From: Betaproteobacteria bacterium
GTDB lineage: Bacteria; Pseudomonadota; Gammaproteobacteria; Burkholderiales; SG8-39
NCBI GenBank assembly: GCA_016234705.1
Contig: JACRAS010000225.1
Location: 1-47,289, forward strand
Length of the DNA stretch: 47,289 nucleotides
Direction of reading: 5' to 3'
Part shown: positions 8,701 through 18,159 of the stretch, piece by piece
Numbering within the stretch: the first letter of the stretch is position 1
How the letters are laid out: the number at the start of each line of letters is the position of its first letter
Notes under the pieces: model-generated
Told to the model about the DNA's origin: nothing
The model's input: the letters and a program-made list of their open reading frames with translations, nothing else
Database searches by the model: none
Position numbers and translations under genes: made by a program

Positions 8701-8748
8701 AGGTCGATTTGCTGGCGACCCGGGCACCGACGCCGGCGTCATATCCGG

Positions 8749-9201
8749 TCAATAGGTTTTGTAGGGAAGAAATTTTCCGGAAAGAACGACATGCACTCGA
8801 TCGCCTTTGGGATCGGGCTCGCGCTGGATCTCCATGCTGAAGTCGATGGCGCTCATGATGCCGTCGCCGAACTCCTCGTGGATCAGTTCCTTGATCGTGG
8901 CGCCGTAGACATTGACGATCTCGTACCAGCGGTAGATCAGCGGGTCGGTCGGAACGGCAGTGGGGAGCGAACCCTTGTACGGCACCACTTGCAGGTGGGC
9001 CACCGCCTCATCCGACAGGCCGAAGATCCTGCCCACGATCTCGGCCTGTTTCTTTGTCAGTTGCATCTGTCCCAGGCAGGCGGCCGTGGTCCACTCCTTG
9101 CTTTGCCCGACCTTTTTCGCCACGTCGGCCCACCTGGTACCCTTCTTGACCTTGGCGGAATAGATCTGCGCGGTCACGTCCTCGCGCGTCATCGGTTTCA
9201 T
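8749..9201 (-). CDS. cynS: Cyanate hydratase (cyanase)
   Basis: A 150-residue protein (E. coli enzyme 156) that converts cyanate plus bicarbonate to ammonia and carbon dioxide. The N-terminal helical part precedes the catalytic domain, where Arg91 and Glu94 (YRWYE) and Ser117 (GIMSAIDF) match E. coli Arg96, Glu99 and Ser122. The Shine-Dalgarno AAGGAGG lies 8 bases before ATG. It is the last gene of the transporter operon, 28 bases after the ATPase gene. The order receptor, permease, ATPase, cyanase indicates uptake and use of cyanate as a nitrogen source, consistent with the sigma-54 promoter at the operon head. Confidence 0.97.
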   Translation of the reverse strand: MKPMTREDVTAQIYSAKVKKGTRWADVAKKVGQSKEWTTAACLGQMQLTKKQAEIVGRIFGLSDEAVAHLQVVPYKGSLPTAVPTDPLIYRWYEIVNVYGATIKELIHEEFGDGIMSAIDFSMEIQREPDPKGDRVHVVLSGKFLPYKTY

Positions 9202-9229
9202 GTGTTTTCCCTCCTTCGAGTTGAATGAA

Positions 9230-10150
9230 TCAGTGTTTGCGATTGACCACCAACGGCGTCACCTTGCCGTGGGCGCCGTGCATCTGAGGCGGTATCGGCG
9301 ACGCGTCGATTGCCAGTCCCGGCCGCACCAGCGGCGGCTGTTTCGGGCGATCGCCGCCCTCGCCGCTCTGGAACAGTTTCGAGCGATTGACCAGAAAATC
9401 AACCAGGTGATTGCGTATCCGGTAGTACTGCGGATCGTGATGTATGTCGTTGCGCGTGCGGCTGCGCGGCATGGTGTTGTCGACGATTTCGGCGATCACG
9501 GCGCCAGGTCCGTTGGACATGAGCATGATCTTGTCGGCGAGCAAAATGGCTTCGTCCACGTCGTGGGTGATCATGAACACGGTCTGATGCGTCGCGGCGC
9601 AGATCTTGAGCAATTCGTCCTGAATGACGCCGCGGGTAAGCGCGTCGAGCGCGCCGAAGGGCTCGTCCAGCAGCAGCATCTTGGGCTGGATGGCAAAGGC
9701 GCGGGCGATGCCGACGCGCTGCTTCATGCCGCCGGACAGCGCGCTCGGCTTCTTGTGCTCCGAGCCGGTGAGGCCGACAAGGTCGATGTATTTCTGGCAG
9801 TGCAGGGTCACCTGGGTCCGGTTCCAGTCGGGCCAACGAGATTTCACCGCGAAGGCAATGTTCTTCATCACCGAGAGCCACGGCATGAGGGCGTGGCCCT
9901 GGAACACCACGCCGCGGTCCAGGCTCGGCCCGGCCACTTCGCGCTGGTCCATGACCACGATGCCCGCGCTAGCCTGATCCAGGCCGGCGAGCACGTTGAG
10001 GATAGTGGTCTTGCCGCAGCCGGAATGGCCGACGATGCAGACGAACTCGCCTTTATCGATGTTGAAGCTCACATCCTCGAACACGGCAAAGGGCCTGCCG
10101 TCGCTGCCGGCGTAGGTCTTGGACAATCCATTAATATCGAGAAATGCCAT
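9230..10150 (-). CDS. cynD: Nitrate/cyanate-type ABC transporter ATP-binding protein
   Basis: A 306-residue ATPase of the NrtD/SsuB/TauB group. Walker A (GHSGCGKTT near 42-50), the Q-loop, the ABC signature ([14 protein letters not shown]), Walker B ([12 protein letters not shown]) and the switch His (MITHDVDEA) are all visible. The open frame runs about 100 codons further upstream, but homology begins at [13 protein letters not shown], preceded by AGGTGG, and this start leaves 8 bases after the permease stop. The roughly 50-residue C-terminal extension is also seen in NrtD/CmpD-type ATPases. It powers import of the oxyanion bound by the receptor encoded two genes upstream; cyanate is inferred from cynS. 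Confidence 0.9.
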   Translation of the reverse strand: MAFLDINGLSKTYAGSDGRPFAVFEDVSFNIDKGEFVCIVGHSGCGKTTILNVLAGLDQASAGIVVMDQREVAGPSLDRGVVFQGHALMPWLSVMKNIAFAVKSRWPDWNRTQVTLHCQKYIDLVGLTGSEHKKPSALSGGMKQRVGIARAFAIQPKMLLLDEPFGALDALTRGVIQDELLKICAATHQTVFMITHDVDEAILLADKIMLMSNGPGAVIAEIVDNTMPRSRTRNDIHHDPQYYRIRNHLVDFLVNRSKLFQSGEGGDRPKQPPLVRPGLAIDASPIPPQMHGAHGKVTPLVVNRKH

Positions 10151-10158
10151 GGCGCCAC

Positions 10159-10995
10159 CTATTCGACGTAGGTCACGAGTTTCTGCAGCCGTCCGAAGAC
10201 GAGGTCGAGCAGCATGCCGACCAGGCCGATCGTCAGGATGGCGAAAATCACGTTGGTGAGCGACAGATTGTTCCACTCGTTCCAGACGAAGTAGCCGATG
10301 CCCGTGCCCCCTACCAGCATTTCCGCCGCCACAATCACCAGCCAGGCGATGCCCATGGAGATGCGCATGCCGGTCATGATGGTCGGGGCCGCGGCAGGCA
10401 GGATCACCTGGAACGCCTTGCGCACAGTATTCACTTCCAGCGTCTTGGCCACATTCAGCCATTCACGACGCACGGCCGCGACGCCGAAGGCGGTGTTGAT
10501 CAGCATCGGCCAGACCGAGCAGATGAAAATCACGAATATGCCCGAGATCGACGAGTCCTTGATGGTGTAGAGCGCAAGCGGCATCCAGGCGAGCGGCGAA
10601 ATCGGCTTCAGCACCTGTATGAACGGGTCGAGCGCGCGGTAGATGAGCGGTGACATGCCGATGACGAAGCCTAGCGGGATTGCAACCAGGGCCGCGAGCG
10701 CGAAACCGAGCCCGACCCGCGCCAGAGAGAACCCAAGCTGGATGCCGATGCCCTTGTCGTTCGGGCCCTTGTCGTAGAATGGATCGGAAATATGCTTCAA
10801 CGCCGTCTCGCCCATCTGCGCCGGGGTGGGAAAGCCGGTGGTCTTGACCGCACCCTTGCCCATCAGCTTGGCATACTCGTCGTTGGTGCTCGCGGCCTGC
10901 TCCTTCGGCAGGGTGGCGACGTGCCAGATGCCGAGCAGCGCGAGCAGGAACATGAGCGACAGGATGCCCGCGCGCAGGGCTTCCGATTTGATCAT
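10159..10995 (-). CDS. cynB: Nitrate/cyanate-type ABC transporter permease
   Basis: A 278-residue inner-membrane protein of the NrtB/SsuC permease family. After an N-terminal helix and a periplasmic segment it has the binding-protein-dependent permease core, including the cytoplasmic EAA-like loop ([17 protein letters not shown]...[13 protein letters not shown]) that docks on the ATPase. The start chosen is [10 protein letters not shown], because CAGGAGG lies 6 bases before it; the extra 21 upstream codons lack a ribosome site. It overlaps no neighbour and is tightly spaced with the ATPase gene (8 bases). The substrate is inferred as cyanate from the operon. Confidence 0.9.
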   Translation of the reverse strand: MIKSEALRAGILSLMFLLALLGIWHVATLPKEQAASTNDEYAKLMGKGAVKTTGFPTPAQMGETALKHISDPFYDKGPNDKGIGIQLGFSLARVGLGFALAALVAIPLGFVIGMSPLIYRALDPFIQVLKPISPLAWMPLALYTIKDSSISGIFVIFICSVWPMLINTAFGVAAVRREWLNVAKTLEVNTVRKAFQVILPAAAPTIMTGMRISMGIAWLVIVAAEMLVGGTGIGYFVWNEWNNLSLTNVIFAILTIGLVGMLLDLVFGRLQKLVTYVE

Positions 10996-11100
10996 CTCAG
11001 GCCTCCTGCGGACGAACGGGCTGGTTCGGCAGACGGTGCTTTCGGGGGCCGGCGGCATCCGTCTTGCTCGCCCCCCGGAGCGGGAACCCCGCTCGCGGGC

Positions 11101-12474
11101 TCATGCCGCCGCCTTGTTGATGGCGAAGCTGCCTAGATACTTCTCCGGCTTGGCCGGGTCGAATTCCTTGCCCATGACTTTAAATTTCGCATAGCTCGAT
11201 GCGGGCGATTTCATATCGAGCTCGGCCATGCGCTTTTTCGCTTCGGTCACGAGGAATACCTGCTCGGCGATTTGCTTGTAATTGACATCGCCCTTGATGT
11301 AGCCCCAGCGCTTCATCTGCGTCATGATCCACACGGCCATGGAGTGCCAGGGGAAAGGGTCGAAGTCGGCGCGGTCGGGCACGTTCTTGACGTTGCCCAG
11401 GCCGTCGGCAAACTTGCCCGTCAGCACCTGCTCGACGACGGTCTCGGGTTGGTTCAGATAGTTGGCGGGTGAGATTACCTTGGCGATGAGGGACCGGTTC
11501 TTGGGGTCGCGCGCCATGCGCGCGGCGCTGAGCACGGCACGGCAAAGCGCGGCGAACGTGTTGGGATTCTCTTTGATGAACTGGTCCGATACGCCGAAAG
11601 CGCAGCAGGGGTGGCCGTCCCAGAGTTCTTTCGACAGTATGTGGATGAAACCGATCTCGTCGTAGACCGCGCGCTGATTGAACGGATCCGGCCCGAGGTA
11701 GCCGTCGAGATTGCCGGCGCGCAGGTTGGCGACCATTTCCGGAGGCGGCACGACGCGGATCTGGATGTCCCTGTCCGGGTCGAGCCCGTGCTCTGCCACG
11801 TAGTAACGCAACAAAAAATTATGCATTGAATAATCGAAGGGCACCGCGAACTTGAAACCCTTCCATTGCTTCGGGTCGCGCTTGTCCTTGTGCTTGATGT
11901 GCAGGGTGATGGCTTGGCCATTGATGTTCTGGATCGTCGCTACCCGCATCGGCTGCGCCGCCGACCCCACCCCCATCGAGATCGCCAGCGGCATCGGCGA
12001 AAGAAAGTGTGACGCATGGTGTTCCTTGTTCAGCATCTTGTCGCGAATCAGTGCCCAGCCGGCGGTCTTGTTGAGCGTGACGTTGAGACCTTCCTTTTTG
12101 TAGAAACCGAGCGGGTCGGCCATGATCAGCGGCGTGGCGCAGGTGATCGGGATGAAGCCGATCTTGAGCTCGGTCTTCTCCAGGGACTTCCTCTCCTGCG
12201 CCAGGGCCTGCATCGCGCCGATGGGAAGTACGCCGGCGATCGCGGCCATGGCGGTGTTCACGCCCACGGCACGGATGAACCTGCGCCGCGTCTCGTCGTG
12301 CGGGAACAGCGCTCGCACCATGGTGGATTCGATTACCCGGTTGGATAGGACCTCGGGATCGGCGCAAGCCAAGTCATCGGACGAATCGTGTTCGACCTGG
12401 CTTGCGTGCTTGCCGCAATTACAGGCAACACCTAGTTTGCGGTTTGGGTCGTACGGGTCAGAAAAGGCGGACAC
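11101..12474 (-). CDS. cynA: Nitrate/cyanate-type ABC transporter substrate-binding protein with Tat signal
   Basis: A 457-residue receptor of the NrtA/CmpA family. The first about 60 residues are a cytoplasmic-type leader with a CNCGKH motif, followed by a twin-arginine signal (TRRRFIRAV at 62-70) and a hydrophobic stretch ending ALAQ near 93. The mature part starts KTELKIGFIPITCATPLIMA, as in this family. The start is GTG at 12474: AGGGAG sits 6 bases upstream, and the nearby ATG is in another frame. It heads the cyanate operon, 24 bases downstream of the predicted sigma-54 transcription start. Homologues bind nitrate, bicarbonate or cyanate; cyanate is inferred from cynS three genes downstream. 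Confidence 0.9.
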   Translation of the reverse strand: MSAFSDPYDPNRKLGVACNCGKHASQVEHDSSDDLACADPEVLSNRVIESTMVRALFPHDETRRRFIRAVGVNTAMAAIAGVLPIGAMQALAQERKSLEKTELKIGFIPITCATPLIMADPLGFYKKEGLNVTLNKTAGWALIRDKMLNKEHHASHFLSPMPLAISMGVGSAAQPMRVATIQNINGQAITLHIKHKDKRDPKQWKGFKFAVPFDYSMHNFLLRYYVAEHGLDPDRDIQIRVVPPPEMVANLRAGNLDGYLGPDPFNQRAVYDEIGFIHILSKELWDGHPCCAFGVSDQFIKENPNTFAALCRAVLSAARMARDPKNRSLIAKVISPANYLNQPETVVEQVLTGKFADGLGNVKNVPDRADFDPFPWHSMAVWIMTQMKRWGYIKGDVNYKQIAEQVFLVTEAKKRMAELDMKSPASSYAKFKVMGKEFDPAKPEKYLGSFAINKAAA

Positions 12475-12508
12475 ATGTGTCTCCCTAAAAAGTTATTGGG
12501 GAGACACT

Positions 12509-12524
12509 CGCAACAAGCGTGCCA
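12509..12524 (-). promoter_or_regulatory. Sigma-54 promoter of the cyanate operon
   Basis: Read on the minus strand the sequence is TGGCACGCTTGTTGCG, an exact match to the -24/-12 consensus TGGCACG-N4-TTGC with the required 10 bases between GG and GC. The predicted start is near 12498, giving a 24-base leader to the GTG at 12474. A TGCACC half-site resembling an NtrC site lies upstream at 12661-12666. The remaining bases up to the rhodanese stop at 12751 show no gene. Confidence 0.82.
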
Positions 12525-12750
12525 GCAGCGAGATGTTTCCGGCGAGCCGCGGTCGAATACTCTGCCAGGAAAGGCTTTCCCAGCAATGTCCGATCTCTAC
12601 CGCATGGGAACAGAAATTAGGGAGGACTAGGCGACGCGCTGCAGGCTTTGTGACCGCGCATGCACCGCAAATGCAGGTACCGCGCCAATCCAGTGCGGGT
12701 AGCATCGGCTGGAACGATTCATTGGAAGCAGCCGTTCAGTGCCGTGTGGG

Positions 12751-13206
12751 TCAGCTCTGCGTCCAGGGCAGACCGGCGGCACGCCATCCGCCCAGCGTGT
12801 TGCGCTGCCCGTTCGGGTTCTTGTCGCCCTCGAAGCCCTGCAACACATTGTAGGCATTGGTATAGCCTGCCCGGGTCACTGCGATCGCGGCGTGGTGCGA
12901 GCGCACGCCGCTGCGGCAAAGGAGCATGGCGATCGCGTTCTTGCCGATCAACTCTTCGAATTCGGCGATGAAATTGAGATTGCGGCCGCCGCCCGGCCAG
13001 GTATTCCATTCGACCGCAACGCTGCCCGGCACCTGGCCTACCCAGTCCAGTTCGGCGCGAGTGCGCACGTCCACCAGTTTGGCTTCAGGCAGGCTTTGCA
13101 TGAGCACGTATGCTTCGGCCGGCAGCACTGCACCGGAGTAAGGCAGATTCAATTGCTGCGCGCGCTCGCGCGCCCTGGCTAGAATTTCTTGCGGAGTTTC
13201 TATCAT
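12751..13206 (-). CDS. Rhodanese-domain sulfurtransferase
   Basis: A 151-residue single-domain rhodanese with an about 30-residue N-terminal helical extension. The active-site loop CRSGVR places the persulfide-bearing Cys at 97, preceded by the CH2A-like segment LVDVRTRAEL near 44-53. The start is taken at MIETPQEIL (13206); 18 more codons are open upstream but resemble no homologue. No signal peptide, so cytoplasmic. It lies between glnA (divergent) and the cyanate operon (same strand, 276 bases on). Rhodaneses can yield thiocyanate from cyanide, which is suggestive next to cyanase, but the family is broad and this link is only inference. Confidence 0.88.
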   Translation of the reverse strand: MIETPQEILARARERAQQLNLPYSGAVLPAEAYVLMQSLPEAKLVDVRTRAELDWVGQVPGSVAVEWNTWPGGGRNLNFIAEFEELIGKNAIAMLLCRSGVRSHHAAIAVTRAGYTNAYNVLQGFEGDKNPNGQRNTLGGWRAAGLPWTQS

Positions 13207-13290
13207 AGCTCGGCGGCAAGCTTGGTCTTCTGGGAAAGAAAGTATAAGGCATGCGAACAAGAAATCGCACGACTATGGCCACGGGACCGA

Positions 13291-13307
13291 CGCACAAATG
13301 CGGTGCA
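13291..13307. promoter_or_regulatory. NtrC-like enhancer site 1 upstream of glnA
   Basis: CGCACAAATGCGGTGCA matches the NtrC pattern GCACY-N5-RGTGC at all positions but one. It is centred about 99 bases upstream of the inferred glnA sigma-54 start. A second site follows exactly 30 bases (about three helical turns) downstream, the arrangement used for cooperative NtrC binding. Confidence 0.6.
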
Positions 13308-13320
13308 AGCCATTGCCTTA

Positions 13321-13337
13321 TGCACCATATGGGGGCG
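13321..13337. promoter_or_regulatory. NtrC-like enhancer site 2 upstream of glnA
   Basis: TGCACCATATGGGGGCG matches GCACY-N5-RGTGC with one mismatch in the right half. It is centred about 69 bases upstream of the inferred glnA start and 30 bases from site 1. The divergent rhodanese gene could also be influenced from here. Confidence 0.58.
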
Positions 13338-13370
13338 GCCATGTCTATGCTCACAATCTGACTTCGCTTG

Positions 13371-13387
13371 TGGCACAATACCGTGCT
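13371..13387 (+). promoter_or_regulatory. Imperfect sigma-54-like promoter of glnA
   Basis: TGGCACAATACCGTGCT has a perfect -24 half and a good -12 half (TGCT), but the GG and GC doublets are separated by 11 bases instead of 10. Spacing is normally strict, so either this promoter is weak, the base is a sequencing error, or glnA uses another promoter. Location downstream of the two NtrC-like sites favours it being real. Confidence 0.45.
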
Positions 13388-13476
13388 CGGATTTCATCGG
13401 ATGGCATGTTTTCTGCTGTATGACCCTCCGTTTCCCGTAATCTTATTGTCTTTAACCGCTTCTTGAGGAGAAATAA

Positions 13477-14892
13477 ATGGCTATGTCCCCGGCCGACGTA
13501 TTGAAACAGATAAAGGACAAGGAGGCGAAGTTCGTCGATCTTCGCTTCACCGATACCCGCGGCAAGGAGCAGCATGTATCCGTTCCCGCCAAGCAGTTCA
13601 CCATGGAAAAGTTCGACGACGGGCACTTCTTCGACGGCTCATCGATCGCCGGCTGGAAGGGCATTGAAGCCTCCGACATGCTGCTCATGCCCGATGCCGA
13701 TACCGCGCGGCTGGATCCGTTTACCGACGAAACCATGCTCAACATTACCTGCGACGTGGTCGAGCCTGCGGACCATAAGGGCTACGGCCGCGACCCGCGC
13801 TCGCTCGCCAAGCGCGCCGAGGCCTACCTCAAGTCCACCGGCCTGGGCGACGCCGCCTACTTCGGCCCGGAGCCCGAGTTCTTCGTGTTCGATTCGGTTA
13901 CCTGGAACGTGGACATGTCCGGCTGCTCGGTGAAAATCGATTCCGAAGAGGCCCCTTGGTCCACGGGGAAGGAATATGAAGGCGGCAACATGGCCCACCG
14001 CGCGCCGGTGAAAGGCGGTTACTTCCCGGTGCCGCCCGCCGATTCGCTGCAGGACATCCGCAATGCGATGTGCCTGGCGATGGAACAACAGGGTGTAGAG
14101 GTCGAGGTTCATCACCACGAAGTGGCCGCGCCCGGCCAATGCGAAATCGGCACCAAGTTCGAGAAACTGGTGAAACGCGCCGACTGGATGCAGATCCTAA
14201 AATATACGGTGTGGAACGTGGCGCATTCCTACGGCAAGACCGCCACCTTCATGCCCAAGCCAGTGGTCGGCGACAACGGCTCCGGCATGCATGTGCACCA
14301 GTCGATCTGGAAGGGCAGCGAGAATATGTTCGCCGGCAACAAATACTCCGGCCTGTCCGACTTCGCGCTCTACTACATCGGCGGCATCATCAAGCACGCC
14401 AGGGCCTTGAATGCCATCACCAACCCGGGCACCAACTCGTACAAGCGCCTGGTGCCCGGTTTCGAGGCGCCGATCAACCTGGCCTATTCCGCGCGCAACC
14501 GCTCCGCGGCCTGCCGTATCCCCAATGTCACCAACCCCAAGGCGCGCCGCGTCGAGGTACGCTTCCCCGACCCGACCGCCAACCCCTATCTCGCCTTCGC
14601 CGCGATGTTGATGGCGGGTCTGGACGGCGTGCAGAACAAGATCCATCCCGGTGATCCGATCGACAAGAACCTGTACGATCTGCCGCCCTCGCAGGCGAAA
14701 AAAGTACCGAACGTGTGCTCTTCGCTGGAAATGGCGCTGGAGCACCTGGAGAAGGACCACGAGTTCCTGACTCGCGGCGGAGTATTCTCCGAGGATATGC
14801 TAGACGCCTACATCGCGCTGAAGATGGAAGAAGTCACCAGATTCCGCATGACCACCCATCCGCTCGAATTCGACATGTACTACAGTTGCTAA
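13477..14892 (+). CDS. glnA: Type I glutamine synthetase
   Basis: A 471-residue cytoplasmic enzyme that makes glutamine from glutamate, ammonia and ATP. The beta-Grasp N-terminal domain, the [15 protein letters not shown] motif, the metal-ligand region [12 protein letters not shown], the ATP-loop segment ([16 protein letters not shown]) and the [17 protein letters not shown] flap region are all present. KNLYDLPP carries the Tyr that is adenylylated by GlnE in GSI-beta enzymes, so post-translational control is expected. GAGGAG lies 6 bases before the ATG. It is followed by a strong terminator, then the DUF4124 gene and ntrBC. Confidence 0.98.
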   Translation: MAMSPADVLKQIKDKEAKFVDLRFTDTRGKEQHVSVPAKQFTMEKFDDGHFFDGSSIAGWKGIEASDMLLMPDADTARLDPFTDETMLNITCDVVEPADHKGYGRDPRSLAKRAEAYLKSTGLGDAAYFGPEPEFFVFDSVTWNVDMSGCSVKIDSEEAPWSTGKEYEGGNMAHRAPVKGGYFPVPPADSLQDIRNAMCLAMEQQGVEVEVHHHEVAAPGQCEIGTKFEKLVKRADWMQILKYTVWNVAHSYGKTATFMPKPVVGDNGSGMHVHQSIWKGSENMFAGNKYSGLSDFALYYIGGIIKHARALNAITNPGTNSYKRLVPGFEAPINLAYSARNRSAACRIPNVTNPKARRVEVRFPDPTANPYLAFAAMLMAGLDGVQNKIHPGDPIDKNLYDLPPSQAKKVPNVCSSLEMALEHLEKDHEFLTRGGVFSEDMLDAYIALKMEEVTRFRMTTHPLEFDMYYSC

Positions 14893-14910
14893 TAGCCGGG
14901 TTGGACAATA

Positions 14911-14937
14911 AAAGGCGGGAACCCTCCCGCCTTTTTT
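14911..14937 (+). terminator. Intrinsic terminator of glnA
   Basis: AAAGGCGGGA and TCCCGCCTTT form a perfect 10-bp stem around the loop ACCC, and the descending arm runs into TTTTTT. It begins 18 bases after the glnA stop, so ntrBC transcription largely depends on a separate promoter. Confidence 0.93.
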
Positions 14938-15003
14938 GTCCCGCAACAGGATGCGATGCCGTAGATACGCGCTCGCCAACGGGGAAACAGGCCAAAAAAC
15001 GAT

Positions 15004-15032
15004 TTGAAATCAGTTTGATGTTGGCATAGACT
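15004..15032 (+). promoter_or_regulatory. Sigma-70-like promoter upstream of the DUF4124 gene and ntrBC
   Basis: TTGAAA at 15004-15009 and TAGACT at 15027-15032 are separated by 17 bases, 29 bases before the ATG at 15062. It lies after the glnA terminator and could drive the DUF4124 gene with ntrB and ntrC. The -10 match is moderate. Confidence 0.45.
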
Positions 15033-15061
15033 TAAACTTCCTTCTCAACGGCTTCGACATA

Positions 15062-15547
15062 ATGGTTTGTCGCACTGGGTGTTCAGGATTGGCGGCTGCG
15101 CTGGCGTTGGCGCTCGCAACGCCCGCGTGGGGGGATACCTTCAAGTGTATCGACGCCAACGGCCGTGCCACCTACACCAACATGAAGGAAGAAGCCAAGG
15201 GAAAGAACTGCACCGTGGTGATGCGGGAGATTTCGGTGGTTCCGGCGGCCCCGGCGCCGCGCGCAACCGCGGCAACCCCCTCGCCTGCAGGGTTTCCCAA
15301 GGTTGACCCGGCCACGCAAAAGAATCGGGACGGGGCGCGCCGCAGGATTCTGGAGGAAGAACTCAGCGGGGAAGAGAAGGCGCTCGCGCAGGCCAAGGCG
15401 GAGTTGACCGAACAAGAAGGGATCCGCACCGGCGACGAAAGGAATTACCAGAGAGTTCTCGACCGCTTGCAGAAGTACAAGGACGAAGTCGAGCGGCACC
15501 AAAAGAATGTCGAGGCTCTTAAGAAAGAGCTCGGCAACGCCAAGTAA
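15062..15547 (+). CDS. DUF4124-domain periplasmic protein
   Basis: A 161-residue exported protein. A signal peptide with an Ala/Leu core ends near WGDTFKC, then comes the short DUF4124 beta unit (FKCIDANGRATYTN...KGKNC) with its two Cys, a Pro/Ala linker, and a charged coiled-coil-like C-terminal half rich in Glu, Lys and Gln (residues about 90-161). Such proteins are frequent in betaproteobacteria between glnA and ntrB, but no function is established. It lies 73 bases before the ntrB start, probably in the same transcript. The start codon has no obvious Shine-Dalgarno. Confidence 0.82.
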   Translation: MVCRTGCSGLAAALALALATPAWGDTFKCIDANGRATYTNMKEEAKGKNCTVVMREISVVPAAPAPRATAATPSPAGFPKVDPATQKNRDGARRRILEEELSGEEKALAQAKAELTEQEGIRTGDERNYQRVLDRLQKYKDEVERHQKNVEALKKELGNAK

Positions 15548-15620
15548 GCGGGTTTTTCGTAGGGGCGGCGACCGCGCTGCTTCGCCCGGTTTTGTCTCTA
15601 CTGTCCCGCACTGTTTTGAT

Positions 15621-16661
15621 ATGGCTGCCAGTTCCTTTTCCGGCCTTGATCTGCTCGCCACCTCGGTCATCCTGGTGGACGATGACTTGCGCGTTATCTA
15701 CGCCAACCCCGCTGCCGAAGACCTGTTTGCGTTCAGCCTGAAAAACGTGGTGGGCCAGCCGTTGGCGCAACTGTTCACCGATTCGGGCGAGGTCATCGTC
15801 AGCCTCAACGATGTTCTGGGGCATAACTGGAGTTACACCGGCCGCGACCTGACCCTCACCCGCCCGGGGCAGGCGAGCCTGCAGTTGAATTGCCTAGTCA
15901 CGCCGATTGAGAATGCTGCCGCGCGTTTGCTCATCGAGTTTCGCCCCATGGACCAGCAACTCAGGATCGCGCGCGAGCAGCGGCAGCTCGACCAACAGCA
16001 GGCGAACCGCGAACTTATCCGCAATCTCGCGCACGAGATCAGGAATCCCCTAGGCGGCTTGCGCGGCTCGGCGCAACTGCTCGAGCGCGAACTGGAACGG
16101 CCCGAACTGCGCGAATACACCCAGGTAATCATCAAGGAGGCTGACCGGCTGCAGGCGCTGATGGACCGCCTGCTCACGCCGCATCGCCCGCCGCAGGTCG
16201 CGCCGCTGAATATCCACGAAGTGCTGGAACGGGTTAGAAGCTTGGTGCTGGCCGAATTTCCGGCAGGCATCCGCATCGAGCGCGATTACGATGCCAGCCT
16301 GCCGGATTTTCATGGCGACAAGGAGCAGTTGATCCAGGCGGTGCTCAATATCGCCCGCAATGCTGCACAGGCGCTGAACGGCGAGGGCGAGATCGAATTG
16401 CGCACGCGCGCAGCGCGTCAGGTGACGCTGGCCAAGCAGCGCTACAAGCTGGCATTAGAATTGCAAGTGATAGACAACGGTCCGGGAATTCCGGAGGAGT
16501 CGCGCGAGCGGATTTTCTATCCTCTGGTGTCGGGCCGCGACGGCGGTAGCGGACTGGGGTTGACCTTGTCGCAGACTTTCGTGCAACAGCATCACGGCAC
16601 GATCGAGTGCGATAGCAGGCCGGGCCGTACCTGCTTTACGATCATGCTGCCATTGGAGTAA
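15621..16661 (+). CDS. glnL: Nitrogen regulation sensor kinase NtrB (GlnL)
   Basis: A 346-residue cytoplasmic histidine kinase/phosphatase that controls NtrC in response to PII. A PAS domain covers residues 1 to about 110 (LLATSVILVDDDLRVIYANPAAEDLF). The H-box is LAHEIRNPLGGLRGSAQLLERE with the phospho-His near 139, then the N-box (VLNIARNAAQAL), G1 (VIDNGPGIP) and G2 (GGSGLGLTLSQ). The start is set at MAASSFSGLDLL, where homology begins; 38 further codons are open upstream and overlap the DUF4124 gene. No transmembrane helix. It is followed after 88 bases by ntrC. Confidence 0.95.
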   Translation: MAASSFSGLDLLATSVILVDDDLRVIYANPAAEDLFAFSLKNVVGQPLAQLFTDSGEVIVSLNDVLGHNWSYTGRDLTLTRPGQASLQLNCLVTPIENAAARLLIEFRPMDQQLRIAREQRQLDQQQANRELIRNLAHEIRNPLGGLRGSAQLLERELERPELREYTQVIIKEADRLQALMDRLLTPHRPPQVAPLNIHEVLERVRSLVLAEFPAGIRIERDYDASLPDFHGDKEQLIQAVLNIARNAAQALNGEGEIELRTRAARQVTLAKQRYKLALELQVIDNGPGIPEESRERIFYPLVSGRDGGSGLGLTLSQTFVQQHHGTIECDSRPGRTCFTIMLPLE

Positions 16662-16749
16662 AGGGGTAACTGGCAATGAGAAACGAGGCTGAGAGTGGAA
16701 TTCTCCCGCGTCCGCCCGTTTTCGATTTGCCATTAACCACCACCAAAAC

Positions 16750-18159
16750 ATGAAACCAGTCTGGGTCATAGACGACGATCGCTCGATACGCTGGGTATTC
16801 GAAAAAGCCCTGGCGCGCGAGGGCATCCCTTACAGGATTTTTGAGGCGGCGCAGGAGGCGCTCGATGCACTGGAACAGGGCGCGCCGCAGGTGCTGGTGT
16901 CGGACATCCGCATGCCCGGCACTTCGGGCTTGGCACTGCTGCAGAACATCAAACAACGCCATCCCGGCCTGCCGATCATCATCATGACCGCCTATTCGGA
17001 CCTCGAATCGGCGGTGGCGGCGTTTCAGGGCGGCGCCTTCGAGTACCTGCCAAAGCCATTCGACGTGGATCAGGCGGTGGAACTGATCCGTCGCGCCATC
17101 GGCGAGAGCATGCGCGAGATCGAGGCCGAGGAGGCGCGGGAGACCGTACCCGAAATCCTCGGTCAGGCGCCGTCGATGCAGGAGGTGTTTCGCGCCATCG
17201 GCAGGCTGTCGCAGTCCAGCGCCACGGTGCTGATCACGGGCGAATCGGGCAGCGGCAAAGAGCTGGTAGCGCTCGCGCTGCACCGCCATTCCAACCGCGC
17301 GGCGAAGCCCTTTGTCGCGATCAACGCCGCGGCGATGCCGAAGGACCTGCTCGAGTCGGAACTGTTCGGTCACGAGCGCGGCGCCTTTACCGGCGCTCAG
17401 GCGATGCGCCGCGGCCGCTTCGAGCAGGCCGAGGGCGGCACGCTGTTTCTCGATGAAATCGGCGACATGCCGGCGGACCTGCAGACGCGGCTGTTGCGCG
17501 TGCTCTCCGACGGCCAATTTTACCGCGTCGGCGGTCACCAGCCGATCAAGGCCAATGTGCGCGTGATTGCGGCCACGCACCAGGATCTGGAGGAGCGCGT
17601 GCGCCAGGGCTTGTTCCGCGAAGACCTGTTCCATCGCCTTAACGTCATCCGGCTGCGCCTGCCCAGTCTGCGCGAGCGGCGCGAGGACATTCCGCTGCTG
17701 GCGAAGCATTTCCTCGCAAAAAGCGCACGCGAACTAGGGACGGAGGGGAAACGCCTGTCGGAGGCGGCGATGAACTATCTGGCGGCGCAGGATTTCCCGG
17801 GTAACGTGCGCCAACTGGAAAACCTGTGCCACTGGCTGACGGTGATGGCACCAACGCAGACCATCGAAGTCGCCGACCTGCCCTCGGAGCTGAAGTCGGG
17901 GGACGGCAAGGCGCCGGAATCGGATTGGGTGGGTGCCCTGGAGCACGAGGTCGAGCGTGCCTTCACGCGCGGAGAAACCGGCGTTTTGGAGGGTTTTGCG
18001 CAGGCCTTCGAAAAAGCCCTGATCGGGAGGGCGCTGGCGCGCACCGGCGGGCGCCGCATCGAGGCGGCGAACCTGCTCGGCATCGGCCGCAACACCATCA
18101 CGCGCAAGATCGCCGAACTCGGATTGGATGCCAAGGGCGGAGCCGACGACGCCGGCTGA
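16750..18159 (+). CDS. glnG: Nitrogen regulation response regulator NtrC (GlnG)
   Basis: A 469-residue three-domain activator. The receiver domain has the acidic pocket DDD at 8-10 and phospho-acceptor Asp52 (SDIRMPG). The central AAA+ domain has Walker A GESGSGKE, the sigma-54 contact loop GAFTGA and the sensor and arginine-finger regions ([24 protein letters not shown]). The C-terminal Fis-type helix-turn-helix is [26 protein letters not shown]. It activates sigma-54 promoters under nitrogen limitation; likely local targets are glnA and the cyanate operon. No Shine-Dalgarno is obvious before the ATG, and the 88-base gap to ntrB is longer than usual. Confidence 0.96.
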   Translation: MKPVWVIDDDRSIRWVFEKALAREGIPYRIFEAAQEALDALEQGAPQVLVSDIRMPGTSGLALLQNIKQRHPGLPIIIMTAYSDLESAVAAFQGGAFEYLPKPFDVDQAVELIRRAIGESMREIEAEEARETVPEILGQAPSMQEVFRAIGRLSQSSATVLITGESGSGKELVALALHRHSNRAAKPFVAINAAAMPKDLLESELFGHERGAFTGAQAMRRGRFEQAEGGTLFLDEIGDMPADLQTRLLRVLSDGQFYRVGGHQPIKANVRVIAATHQDLEERVRQGLFREDLFHRLNVIRLRLPSLRERREDIPLLAKHFLAKSARELGTEGKRLSEAAMNYLAAQDFPGNVRQLENLCHWLTVMAPTQTIEVADLPSELKSGDGKAPESDWVGALEHEVERAFTRGETGVLEGFAQAFEKALIGRALARTGGRRIEAANLLGIGRNTITRKIAELGLDAKGGADDAG

